Shown here in pieces: positions 10,470-19,684 of a stretch of DNA of 64,000 bases; position 1 is the first letter of the stretch, and every line of letters starts with the position of its first letter. The position numbers and the translations under genes were made by a program. Under the pieces are notes generated by a model. It worked only from the letters and a program-made list of their open reading frames with translations. It did no database searches and was not told the origin of the DNA. Source of the stretch: Schistocerca nitens (taxonomy: Eukaryota > Arthropoda > Insecta > Orthoptera > Acrididae); the NCBI RefSeq assembly GCF_023898315.1, contig NC_064622.1:349847234-349911233 (forward strand), given 5' to 3'.

Positions 10470-10944
10470 TGGAGACAGTAGTTCGAGAATTGCACAAACC
10501 AGCACACAGAACATACTCTCATAGGCCAAACATAGCACAATAACAATGGGACCAATCGATGTTCGTGATAATGGACTAATGGATATGGTGTACTATCGTA
10601 TTAAGATGCTGGATTCACATAAACAGAAATTTAATGTGGGTGATTTTGTACATATCTCAAAACACAAGACAGAATTTGAGAAGCCATACCTCCAAAACTG
10701 ATCAAGTGACATATGCACTGTTTCCCAAGTGTAGAGAACAAATCCAAGAAATTACATCTTAAAGGATGGCAGTGACACTGAAATTTCTGGATGCTTTTAC
10801 ACTAAGGAAATGCAGAAGAGCTCAGACCCATACGTGTTTCTCACAGAGCATGCCATAAGATGTCGAGGGAACAGAGCACCAGTTAAATGGCGTAGTTTTC
10901 CTGCAACACAAAACGGCTGGATTGAAGCTGATGACTTGCTATAA
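10470..10944 (+). pseudogene. Polinton integrase remnant (chromodomain end)
   Basis: An N-terminal scrap (VRELHKPAHRTY, near 10470-10510) is the part that precedes the DDE core. The core itself is deleted. From about 10543 the C-terminal region resumes: KFNVGDFVHISKHKTEFEK, a capsule-like integrase C-terminal motif. A chromodomain-like block follows, ending APVKWRSFPATQNGWIEADD. Two in-frame stops (10699-10701 and 10732-10734) interrupt the C-terminal part. Polinton integrases insert the element's DNA; this one lacks all catalytic residues. Confidence 0.75.
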
Positions 10945-10983
10945 AATGGGGTGCACAGACCACAACCAGCACAGTAGCATAAC
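10939..10983 (+). promoter_or_regulatory. TATA promoter before the PLA2-like ORF
   Basis: ctataaaatgggg (TATAAAA at 10940-10946) overlaps the integrase stop codon and lies 38 bases before the ATG at 10984. A start site about 30 bases downstream would fall near 10970. Comparable TATA boxes precede the two minus-strand ORFs near 18.3 and 18.9 kb. Confidence 0.55.
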
Positions 10984-11271
10984 ATGAGTGACAGGAGACA
11001 CATTGTAGGAGGCTATGGTATTCTCAACAAACTTGCTGTCGAATTGCACATTCTAGTATATAATTACCATGGACTCGGTACAGAGCTTCAAATATGTTTG
11101 GCTCATGGTGATAAGAGGATTAACATGCTACAAGAGGCGTGTTTGGAACACGACATTGCATACGCAAAACATAAACATCTCCGAGGACGTCACGTTGCAG
11201 AACGAATTTTAGCTGATAAAGCCAAGGCAATACATTTGAGAAAGGATATTGGTATAGGACAGCATTTGTAG
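10984..11271 (+). CDS. Phospholipase A2-like (parvovirus VP1-type) virion protein, N-terminal part
   Basis: The 95-residue frame carries a calcium-loop-like YHGLG at residues 28-32 and the catalytic His-Asp pair in LEHDIAY (H56, D57), followed by a basic helix (KHKHLRGRHVAERILADKAKAI). This layout matches the secreted-type PLA2 domain found in parvovirus VP1 and in proteins of Polinton-like elements, where it is thought to help breach endosomal membranes. The frame ends early at 11269-11271. The pX-like region follows in another frame, so an ancestral longer protein has probably been split by a frameshift. Confidence 0.65.
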   Translation: MSDRRHIVGGYGILNKLAVELHILVYNYHGLGTELQICLAHGDKRINMLQEACLEHDIAYAKHKHLRGRHVAERILADKAKAIHLRKDIGIGQHL

Positions 11272-11300
11272 TTGATAAAACCGTACATGGTAAAATTAAT

Positions 11301-11735
11301 TTGGGGTTGGGTGTGAATTTCAAGCAAGTTATGAACACTGCACGTCGTGCACTGAAGAAGAAGACAACGATGAAGAAGGCAGCGCAGGGTTGTTTAAAAA
11401 ACTGTATCCTGACAGCATTGAATGCAGCTAAAAGTGCCCTAAAGCATAAAGGACCGGTTAAAGCACCCACGATTCTGCTGATACACAAAGCATCAGGTGG
11501 AACTATCCCCTTCCTCATTCCTGCCCTCGTAGGTCTCTCAGCGATGGGTTCGCTGGCTGGTGGTGTTGTGGCTATTGCCAGAATAGTGAAGAATGCACAG
11601 AAGTCCCAGGAGCAGCTAGAGAAAGCAAGAAGACATAACCACATGATGGAAGCAGCAGCCATCGGAAAAGGACTATACCTGAAACCATACAGCAAAGGAC
11701 TAGGTCTCTTCATAAATAAAAGACAAACCCATTAG
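11301..11735 (+). CDS. Adenovirus pX-like virion core protein (Polinton)
   Basis: A 144-residue frame with a strongly basic N-terminal half (RRALKKKTTMKKAAQ; NAAKSALKHKG). A Gly/Ala/Leu-rich hydrophobic segment follows near residues 70-95 (IPFLIPALVGLSAMGSLAG). A conserved C-terminal tail follows (AIGKGLYLKPYSKGLGLF). I recall this combination from Polinton/adintovirus genomes, where the hydrophobic segment resembles the adenovirus core peptide precursor pX. The start Met at 11301 may not be the native one, because homology to the family extends upstream toward the PLA2 frame. Confidence 0.65.
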   Translation: MGLGVNFKQVMNTARRALKKKTTMKKAAQGCLKNCILTALNAAKSALKHKGPVKAPTILLIHKASGGTIPFLIPALVGLSAMGSLAGGVVAIARIVKNAQKSQEQLEKARRHNHMMEAAAIGKGLYLKPYSKGLGLFINKRQTH

Positions 11736-11743
11736 CTATTCTA

Positions 11744-11908
11744 CCAGACGGACCTCTTATAAATACAGATCTGCTCAAGTTTTTTAGGAAAAAATTCTGT
11801 GTTCCAAGATTCCATGGTCTCTTTATACAGGATTTGTTACCAAAGACTATATGGAAATCTGTAGACTGTAGAATTGTGAATTTAGATGTTGCTGGGGGAC
11901 CAGGAACC
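11744..11908 (+). pseudogene. Adenain-like cysteine protease, N-terminal fragment
   Basis: Homology to Polinton PRO: NTDLLKFF, VPRFHGLFIQDLLP and RIVNLDVAGGPGT. In intact family members the catalytic His-Trp follows directly after the GPGT segment; here the sequence diverges at that point (GPGTDINEE), so the whole catalytic triad is missing. These proteases process virion proteins. It begins 8 bases after the pX-like stop codon, the gene order expected for the element. Confidence 0.65.
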
Positions 11909-11969
11909 GACATTAATGAAGAAGCATATATATATAACGAGCGTCCACCCATCATCAAAGTTCAGATGA

Positions 11970-12085
11970 ATGTCGTATACTCTGACTATAGAAGACCAAT
12001 CGCCAGTATTAAGTGCGAATTACTTCCCACCAATTGATTTAAGCATCAGGGAGCGCAGTATTGCGCTGATTCGACTGGAGACTTA
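11970..12085 (+). pseudogene. Polinton-associated protein, N-terminal fragment (identity uncertain)
   Basis: The frame shows SANYFPPIDLS and RSIALIRLETYR. This resembles the N-terminus of a protein repeatedly found next to the protease in arthropod Polintons (pattern: FPPI-DL...GLI-F-TY). Its function is not known to me. It is cut at 12085 by the mariner insertion and I could not find the remainder on the other side. Confidence 0.45.
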
Positions 12086-12511
12086 CAGGGTGGCAATTAT
12101 TAAACTATATGAAATAAAATCGTCAAAACTTCTGAACGGTTTGCGTCAGGACCTTCAAACTGCACGGTTGGCCATGGTGAATGATGGGAATTAGCATGGT
12201 TTGGTTTAGCGACAAAGCGCACTTTCATTTGTATGGGTTCATACATTAGCAAAACTGGCGCACTTGGGGGACTGAGATTCCGCATTTCGCGATCGAGAAG
12301 TCTCTTCGCCCTCAAGGGTGACTGTGTGGTATGCAATGTCCTGTCCCGGAATAATCGGTGCGACATTTCTTGATGGCATGGTGACTACCGAATGGTACGT
12401 GGACATTTTGGAAGATGATCTCATCCCCATTATCCAAACTGGCCCTGGTTTGGACAAGATGCGGTTTATGCAAGATGGAGCAAGACCCCATCGAAGCAGG
12501 AGAGTGTTTTA
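12086..12511 (+). mobile_element. Mariner-like element, 3'-truncated, inserted in the Polinton
   Basis: It starts with the inverted-repeat-like cagggtggcaattattaaac, directly after a TA (12084-12085). Transposase blocks in broken frames follow: WFSDKAHFHLYGF (first catalytic Asp), VTVWYAMSCPGIIGATFLDG, WYVDILEDDLIPIIQ, and MRFMQDGARPHRSRR (second Asp). Homology stops there, so the third catalytic residue and the right inverted repeat are missing. Stops occur at several points. It is one layer younger than the Polinton. Confidence 0.8.
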
Positions 12512-12523
12512 GTATACAGCAAC

Positions 12524-12727
12524 ATGTTAACTAAACATAAGGTCATCGCTTCATGGAAGACTGTTCGAGAGAAGTTATGGTTGTTAAGGCTAGGATCAAG
12601 AGTAGACAGTGAGGGAGAAACGTTTAAACCAGTTACTGAATCTCTCAATGAACTGTCAGCGAAATTGCTCAACGACGACGATGGTACTATTTATTGCCAG
12701 TTTCACGAACTGTCACAGCGACACTAG
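12524..12727 (+). pseudogene. Possible Polinton ORF fragment (coiled-coil N-terminus)
   Basis: The frame WKTVREKLWLLRLGS...ETFKPVTESLNELSAKL resembles the charged N-terminal stretch of a common arthropod Polinton ORF (pattern: LR-K---LK-G...F-P---PL--L). No further domain is preserved. Both the assignment and the start are tentative. Confidence 0.4.
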
Positions 12728-12740
12728 AACAGTCAAAACA

Positions 12741-12800
12741 TTTGGTATGAGTGGTGAAAAACCATACACGCAACCTATAACTTTAAATGGAAAATCAATA
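12741..12800 (+). repeat. Short direct repeat, right copy
   Basis: Partner of 10085-10131: acatttggtatgagtggtga, then a 12-base extra segment, then ataactttaaatgg. Same orientation, about 2.66 kb apart. Confidence 0.6.
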
Positions 12801-12906
12801 CAGACAGGGGATAGGTTTTCTTGCAAATAACAACAACAACAAAGATACATGGTAACGAGTTTTTTCTTTTATTCAGTTCACACACATACAATTTACTCGT
12901 ATTTTT

Positions 12907-13001
12907 GAGATACAGTCCAGTTATTGAGATAGAATTCGGTTCTTGAGGTACAGATCTGTTCTTGATGTACAGTTCAGCTCGTGAGATACAATTTGACTCT
13001 G
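12907..13001. repeat. Diverged 19-bp minisatellite, 5 units
   Basis: Units begin at 12907, 12926, 12945, 12964 and 12983, each 19 bases. They run on the pattern gagatacag-tc-gttctt (for example gaggtacagatctgttctt). Identity between units is only moderate, so the array is old. Nineteen is not a multiple of three, so it is not a coding repeat. Confidence 0.8.
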
Positions 13002-13460
13002 ATATTTCAATGCAGAGATACTTTTAACTTACACGCTATTACTAATAACTAGGGAAAAACAGAACCTCTCAACAGTAACAGTGATTGAGAATATTTTTAC
13101 AATATTTTTTCCAGTAGCACTGAATGATTATATTTACAATTTTTTATAAATTTATGCTGAAAACTAAAGCAGAGATACTTTTACTTACTACAACTAAATT
13201 CCACAATCTCCATAGAATAGGTTTTGCAATAATTCTAATGGAATGTGAGCTATATACACTTAAAAACTAATCAGTCCTGGATTCCTAGTGGCAGATGAAA
13301 CTTAAAAACTGTTGTATTTACATGACACACAAGGTATGTAAACATATTCACACGTATGTACATAGTGCACATATGCAGTGCATGAATAAATAAATATTTA
13401 GATGACATATATTTGTTTATGGGTTTTTACATTTTTAAAACACTTTTTATAGTTTTTTTC

Positions 13461-13463
<3 letters not shown>

Positions 13464-13495
<32 letters not shown>

Positions 13496-13633
13496 GATGT
13501 GCATATACATACATAATACACACATATTTACAGATGTGTGTGCACAGTATGCGTTCCTCACACACTTAAATAAATAAATATTGACACACACACGCAATTA
13601 CTTACACTGTGATAAAAGGATTATACTGTTCTG

Positions 13634-13672
<39 letters not shown>
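13464..13672. repeat. Two (CA)n microsatellites
   Basis: CA runs at 13464-13492 and 13637-13672, with scattered CA-rich sequence between. This AT/CA-rich spacer lies between the Polinton plus-strand block and the 3' end of polymerase B. Confidence 0.95.
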
Positions 13673-13674
<2 letters not shown>

Positions 13675-13699
13675 GTTCTCCCCATCTCAATCAATCAAT

Positions 13700-16600
13700 C
13701 AACAGCGTGAGTATAGGAGAGTTTCAGTCATGTCTCCCAAATGGCCCCTTTGTCGTCATGAGGCAACAGGCCGGTTTTAACCAACACAGTGTACATCTCA
13801 TGCCCTGTCAATCGAATACCAGTTTGCCATAATGTATGTCGCAGCTGCAGTGCAGCACCACGAACATCACTGTACAGACACTGCAAATAGTCCTCGACAG
13901 AGAGGGCTCTCTATGCATAGATCTAGTATGCATATCCTCACACAAATAGGTTTCGTAAACTCTACTGCAGTCTTCGCCACCTTCACAAGAACAACGTGCT
14001 TATTGAATATGGTGACCCACGTAAAATTTGGTCTGGCGGTGCATTTTCTTATGCCATAACGCCTATCCCATTCGGTTCTAATAAAATTTCATTCCATTCT
14101 CTCAAATTCTCCATTCTCTGAAAACTGAATTATTCATTAATTTATAAAAATCATTCTGAAAGACACACGTCACAGAAGCTCTCTCTCTTGCATTCAAATC
14201 AATATACTTCTTTAACCAGGAGGACTAGTTGAAGGAGATAGCTCACGTGATTCTAACCAGCTCCATCCTCCAGCTGAGATGCTTCTGGAGATTATGATAA
14301 TGAATAATGTATCTCCACTTGTTTCCCAGCGTTGTCATCAATTTTGGGTTGGAGCCTCCTCTTGGAAGTAGGTGCTCTGGACACAGTAGCAAATCGATGT
14401 GGTGTGCATAATGGAACCGTATGGGGATGTGAGTTCTGCCTCCACAACATAGCCCACATCAGAATAAGCCACCATAACCCCTGCTTGATTTTCCCACCTA
14501 ATCCCTTGCATTCATCTTTAAGCACCCATCAGAACTCAGCAGTGATTGCTGCATGACGTGCCCTTATAAGTCATTTACATTCTAGTACACGATGTAACTT
14601 GAATCAAGGGATGTGTTGAACCTGTCACCCATCTGTGGGTTATTTGCCTATGGGCACATTGGCAAAGTCTCCCACAGATCCGTCACTCAAAGAAAAAAAG
14701 CATGTTGGTGTCAGTCAATAATTTGATACTGTCCTTCGTTTTCTTGAGCATAGTGTCCCAGGACAACCCATGTGCTGTGTAGTAAAAGATGGGGTCCAGA
14801 GAATATGTGGTTTTGCATAGACCCTGGAATTTCTCGAAAACGTCCGCAGGCAAGCACATGTCTGAGTCCATGTAAAGCCATGCAGGCTCTCCTAAGGTGG
14901 AGATGCTGAATTCCTGCTAGACATTCATGGCATGCTCACACTCTGTGTCAGTTATAGCATCACGCGTAATTTTTCTTGAGAGTGCAGTTATGTTGGGTAA
15001 TCTTATTTTGTTGAGTTTTGCCATACTATCCAGATACTCATATGGGGAAACCCTCTATCTAGTCACAAGTTGAAACTATTCCTCGTTCGGAAATGCAGCT
15101 CGAGTGGTATTCATGTTCTCCTGAGGTAGAGTTTCAACAAGTTTCTGGAGTGGTGCCTGCATAAAACGTAGTGAGTCAAGGAAGTGGAGGTAGTTCTTGC
15201 CATCATTTGTTCGGAAAATGAAATGTGTCTCGACGCTCTAAAGTAGAACACTGACCTGATTTTCCTCCCAACCGAAATCAGCCAAGTACTCAACAAGAAA
15301 GTGAGCTTCATACCCGCTTAAATTGTGGAAGATGTGCCGTGGTAAGTGATTTCACGTATTATGAGCTGCACTATGGAACTTCCCTGCAAGGAGTTTCCGC
15401 TTTTCTATCTAAAGGCAGCCCACAAATATCACAGGGAGCATTGCTACTTTAAAGCTTACCAACTGCGCACGAAAGTTTTTCAAATTCAGTGAGAAGCCAA
15501 ACCACAGGATTATCCATGACATAAGATTTGTAGCGGCTAGGACTTGAATCATAGGACAGTACAATTTGGTACGCCATCACATATGATGTGTTTTCTGTGA
15601 AGATAGTATGTGAGGCTGTGGGGTTGCCTTCACTGTGGGTCACAGGAGCGAGGAGGCAGTGTACACCAGAAATGGGCATCTCTCCTGATGATGAGCACTT
15701 TTAAACTTCATGAATTTGTTTTTCTCATTAGGCCTAATGACATGTATCAAGTCCTTGACAGTACAATCTACTGGATGCACTGCTAATAACTTTCTGAGGA
15801 AAAATAAATCAGACACCTTAAGCAAATATGCTTTATATAGCTATCGGATGACAACAGGGAGGAAAGGAGTCAGGACATGTCTATGATCCAACCATAGCTA
15901 TTATTGCCTTTCTACTTGTTTTTCTCATCGGAAAACAGAAGCATATTTACATATATCTTAGGTTCACCGGAAAATTTTGAGAAATGGAGGGGGCCTACGG
16001 TTATATGCTTATCCTGTTCATCTGGCTTGCTTTTCTTCTCCAGGCCATAAGCATGAACCAATATTCCAGTATTCTGCACCTAAAATTTAGGTATGCTGTG
16101 GCTCTTGACGGGAAACTCGATACCATCAAAGCTATAAAACTTATGAATGTCAAGATATCTATCATATAGAGATGTTGACCATGAAAAACAAGCCTGATCA
16201 TTTTCATTTTTGACATTAATGCATGCCTTCTCGTCTGTTCTATCTTTAGGTAGCCCTGAATAGGTAGACCTTCCATTTACTGGATCATAGACATGTGCAG
16301 GGATGTCCAGGCGTAATATTTGGCTGAGTGCTTTAGCTGACCCTCTAATTTCCATCTTGGAAAACCAGGCCAGTATAGCTCTCAAGGTGGATCCAGAGAA
16401 TCGCTCGATGATTGATGTGATCTGCGTTATCACGCCATTATCCCATCAAAGACAATGAAGACTTGTCCCTTCAACGCCAGAGGCAGCTTGGGCGGGGGGG
16501 GGGGGCGGGGGGGGGGCGGGGGGGGGGGCGGCGTAGTTCAATGCACAGCACTGCACCGTATTTCATGGTGGGATACTGTGGATCATTAACATCCTTTAGG

Positions 16601-16740
16601 AGCTCTGTTTCCATGACAGGAAGGCATGCTCTTAGAAACCCAATAGTGTTGTGGTACCCTCCCACCAAATTCTTGTTCCTAGTGAACGAGATTCGCCCCT
16701 CAAGGGCGTCCGCAATCACAGAGTATTCTGACTGCATAAT
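13700..16740 (-). pseudogene. Polinton protein-primed DNA polymerase B, degenerate
   Basis: Family blocks follow in order on the minus strand. The N-terminal region lies at 16.7-16.1 kb (ACINVKNENDQACFSWS, then IEFPVK-HSIPKF). The exonuclease region lies at 15.8-15.4 kb (FKSAHHQERCPFLVY; SYKSYVMDNPVVWLLTEFEK). FLSTWL/RFMQ-like blocks lie near 15.2 kb. FEKFQGLCKTTYSLDP with LLTDTNML lies at 14.87-14.7 kb. A palm motif A-like stretch near 14.6 kb has Asn where Asp is expected and adjacent stops. The later blocks GYVVEAELTSPYG and RYIIHYHNLQ lie near 14.4-14.3 kb. The block PNFTWVTIFNKHVV lies near 14.0 kb. The YxDTD motif is not visible. Multiple frameshifts are present. Confidence 0.8.
16491..16533. 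repeat. G-rich tract with interspersed C
   Basis: Three long G runs separated by single C bases (ggggcgggg pattern) inside the N-terminal part of polymerase B. The minus strand reads as a Pro-rich stretch. The tract could form G-quadruplex structure and is a likely site of assembly error. Confidence 0.9.
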
Positions 16741-17300
16741 GGTGTAAGTGACCGATGTTCTTCACTAAGAGGGTGGGAGAGGGAAGTGCCGCTAGCCACA
16801 GGCTTGTTGCTATTACTAATACTACAACTAAAACTAGATGATGATGATGAAGCTGCTTGCGGTGAGGTGTTGAGGGGTGTGTGCCATACATTGTGAGATC
16901 GGCGAGGATCAGAAGGTGGTGGAGGAGAAGGAGATGCTGTGGTATCAGACCAGTGCGAGCAGCCTGGCTGTGATTGCTGCTGCTGCTGCAGACCTATCCG
17001 ACGCCAGAAGGAGGGTAGTCCATGGACGCCTGAGCAATGCTGGGGTGGCAGCAGCAGTGGCAGCATTGGGGCCAGCAGTGGGGGCGGCAGTGGGGATTGC
17101 AACGTTGGCTGCAGCTTCCCACTCAGCGACTAGAGGCGCCCTTGCCAGTAAGGCATGCCTCATGGACCGCACTTTGGTGAAAAAGGCTTTGTTGCATATT
17201 GCAAGGATAGTAGTGCCGTAGAGAAAGAATACCGAGAAATAAGTACATCATTTCAGACATAACCAGCTGCTACTGCTGCAAGGAAAGAAAGAACACTGAT
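16741..17300. other. Low-complexity region upstream of polymerase B
   Basis: Ser-, Gln-, Pro- and Ala-rich reading frames occur on both strands, driven by GCA/GCT/TCA triplet runs (for example tgctgctgctgca near 16976). No domain is recognisable. Part may be the unconserved N-terminus of polymerase B, part spacer before the microexon gene. Confidence 0.5.
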
Positions 17301-17364
17301 TATTATTATATTATTATTATTCGTAAGTAGAATGAGTACATGTATATGAATTACCAATTTAGCT

Positions 17365-18200
17365 CTAGCTCCTTGGTATCTCCCTCAGGTCGTGTGGCAT
17401 CACCTCACACCAACGAAGGTCTCTCCTCATCTCCTCCATCCACTCTGGCATTTCTTCCTCACCTGAATTGGGGAAGAGCCGTCTGTCCATAAAACATATA
17501 CACACACAAAATACGATGAGAAAAAATATTTATTTAAAATGTGTACTTACAGGAGATATGCAGTAGCTCCTGCTTGTCCTCGACACACATCCGTCTCCGT
17601 TCCTATTCTTCTACCAGGAAATCGTCTATAACAACAACAAAGAATATGAACCAATTACATATACGATGAAATTTTTGTCAAACAGCTACATATTACATAT
17701 ACACAGTACTACAAAGAAGGAAAGTACATATACTACTTACAATGCTGATGTTACTGGTGTTGCTGGCTATCAGCAGACAGGTCATCAATTTTATGTTGGA
17801 CATATACTGAAACAATAAGACGACATATATTCAATACTATGAAATCCCTAGTGAAAAAGTTTCAGTTATCGATTTTGATTTTCGAAATCATGTACAATAG
17901 CAAAGACTCACTGATTGACCGCCAAATAACAGCAACGTACTACGTATACGAAGAACAATATATACACCACCTTTGATGCTGTTGCTGCTATTGCTGCCAC
18001 TGCACCATCTACACCTCCGACTCATCCACAATTTGGTAGATGTCTGCTGAAACGATAACACGAAATGTGTTTAACACTACGAAATTGTTAGTGAAAAAAG
18101 TTGCAGTTTTTTATTTCAATATTAACTTACCAGGTAATTTCCATGGCCTCAGGCGTTTGCCACCACTGGCACTGCTGCTGTTACTGTTGCCACACTTCAT
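17365..18200 (-). pseudogene. Small microexon gene next to the Polinton polymerase (function unknown)
   Basis: Minus-strand exons: 18200-18131 (ATG at 18200; begins MKCGNSNSSS, ends basic, RLRPWKLP), 17806-17741, 17625-17551 and 17462-17365 (TAG stop at 17367-17365). Donors read G|gtaagttaat, T|gtaagtagta and T|gtaagtacac. Acceptors are tttcag, ttatag and ttcag. Every junction is phase 1, and the last join gives an open acidic tail (EEEMPEWMEEMRRDLRWCEV). A fifth exon-like segment, 18046-17972, is a diverged duplicate of 17806-17741 without a good donor. One in-frame stop lies in each of exons 17806-17741 and 17625-17551, so this copy is probably dead. I recognise no domain. Confidence 0.55.
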
Positions 18201-18269
18201 TTTTCCAAATAAACTGGTAGCACTCACACAAGCAAGAAGACGACCTGGGACACTGGCGAATGATAGAAG

Positions 18270-18303
18270 AATGAGACCAGAGGTAGAGGGGGTAGGGTTT
18301 ATA
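18270..18303 (-). promoter_or_regulatory. TATA and initiator of the microexon gene
   Basis: Minus strand: TATAAA at 18303-18298, followed about 27-31 bases later by an initiator-like ctcattc (A near 18272), then about 70 bases of leader to the ATG at 18200. Confidence 0.5.
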
Positions 18304-18588
18304 GAAACTCTATAGACTCAAGCTTTGCCCACTAATCTCATGGCAACCAATCAGGTTGCAGTATTTGGGGATACTGTGATTGACAGATTTTGACAGGTTG
18401 GTTCACACATGCACGAACTGGAAGTAACCACTTGAGAGAGAAGAGGTGGTTTCCCAAATATCATATATCAAAAGGACGCTGACTTCTGATCTGGGGTCGC
18501 TGGACTGTCCAGGTGGTGATGCTTGAGGCGCTCCCTGGGTGCGTATATAGTTAGTTAGTTTGCTTGGCTGCATTCGTGACCATGTGGG

Positions 18589-18849
18589 TTACAGACAACG
18601 TGTGGAGTGTGCTTGTGTTCTTAAAACGTCTCTGCATACGAGATCGCCGATATATGGCGAGTGTTCTTGAAAGTTAAGCACTTGTTTTGCGTTCATCCCT
18701 CTATACACTTGTGGATGGACCATGTCATTCTTTGTGATGTGATCACCAGTCAGTAGTTCCCACTGATGTCGCTTGGGGGCGCTGAGATCGCTCGCCAGTT
18801 GTCCACAGGCCTGGGCACAAAGCTTCTCGACACTGTGGGAGGAAGACAT
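18589..18849 (-). CDS. Unassigned 86-residue ORF with TATA promoter
   Basis: An open frame from the ATG at 18849 (MSSSHSVEKLCAQACGQL...) to the stop at 18589-18591. It is moderately charged, with six Cys-or-His residues in the C-terminal half and no signal peptide or membrane segment. A TATAAAA box lies on the same strand at 18942-18936, 87 bases before the ATG. I recognise no family. The promoter style and orientation suggest it belongs with the Polinton genes on this strand, but a random ORF of this length is possible. Confidence 0.35.
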   Translation of the reverse strand: MSSSHSVEKLCAQACGQLASDLSAPKRHQWELLTGDHITKNDMVHPQVYRGMNAKQVLNFQEHSPYIGDLVCRDVLRTQAHSTRCL

Positions 18850-18935
18850 GTTGTCACAACGGTCCCAGCGAAGTGTTGTAAGGGAGCTATTTTTCTAGCA
18901 CTATGCGTTTACTTGGCACTGTTAGCAGATGCATC

Positions 18936-18942
18936 TTTTATA
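18936..18942 (-). promoter_or_regulatory. TATA box before the 18.85-kb ORF
   Basis: Minus strand ctctataaaagatgc. No clear initiator was found at the expected distance. Confidence 0.4.
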
Positions 18943-19034
18943 GAGTCTGTTTATAGTATACATGTTAGACAGGACTTTTTCAGACATGGGAATACACGAA
19001 GCAGCTAGCAGGTCTGTCCTGCAGTTGGCGCAAA

Positions 19035-19676
19035 GATGCAATCGAAGATTTTTTGGCAGTGTAATTACGTGTGATGAGTTATGTTGATGTCGATTTCGTG
19101 ACAGTATTCCTTGCACAGTTGGGCAAAATGGCGATCCATTTAATTGCTTTTTTTTCGATGTATTTTACGAGACCTGCATTTTCCAAAACAGCAGAGTATG
19201 TTGAACTTTTTCTAACAAATAAACTGGAGATCCAACCCCTGTGAATTGAATTTTATAGGTAAACAGTATATCATATGCTATGTAATTGACATTGATTTGA
19301 ATTTCCTATCGTGAGATCCTTACTATCCAGGATAGACTGAGTCCCTTTTCCACAAATTTCTACGAGTGAGGGAGGGGAAGGGAGATAGGGAGGGAATGGA
19401 GAGCTGAGGGATTTCTCAGGCGAGGCAGGGGATAATAAATTTATTTGATTTAATTAATTAGTCAATTAATTTGATATCAAAAGTGAGTTAGCATGTATCA
19501 GAAAGGGCATTTCTCAGAGGGATACAGGAAATGGAGGGGGGAAGGGGTCGGGTGGGGGCTTTCCCAGTAGGACAGGTTATCCCCAGAGAGTCATAAATCA
19601 ACCCCCAGAGTGTCATACATCAATTAACAGAACAATACGTTCAGGGAAGGGGGAAGGGATCATAAATCAATCAAAT
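19035..19676 (-). repeat. Unclassified dispersed repeat 'R1', uninterrupted copy
   Basis: The reverse complement of this segment aligns along its whole length with 4222-4638 joined to 8353-8600. It supplies the empty site for the RTE LINE insertion (gtttacctataaaattc here against gtttattta and atttataaaattc around the LINE). It has no evident coding capacity or terminal repeats. Confidence 0.8.
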
Positions 19677-19684
19677 GTACTCCA

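Larger units (their letters stand above)
10085..18950. mobile_element. Degenerate Polinton/Maverick (adintovirus-like) element
   Basis: The grouping rests on co-occurrence of four hallmarks. These are a retroviral-type integrase with chromodomain (10.5-10.9 kb, +), PLA2-like and pX-like virion ORFs (11.0-11.7 kb, +), an adenain-type protease fragment (11.7-11.9 kb, +), and protein-primed DNA polymerase B (13.7-16.7 kb, -). Polintons are normally 15-20 kb with long terminal inverted repeats. Here major and minor capsid genes and the packaging ATPase are not recognisable, and no terminal repeats were found, so the limits are estimates. Every core gene is broken. Confidence 0.75.

Noticed and set aside
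12907-13001. CRISPR-like regular spacing (also at 27.2-28.3 kb)
   Set aside because: The repeats are contiguous without unique spacers and diverge from unit to unit; these are minisatellites in a eukaryotic genome.
16877-17221. Ala-rich 114-codon plus-strand frame
   Set aside because: Driven by GCA/GCT triplet runs; overlapping low-complexity frames exist on the other strand and no domain is visible.
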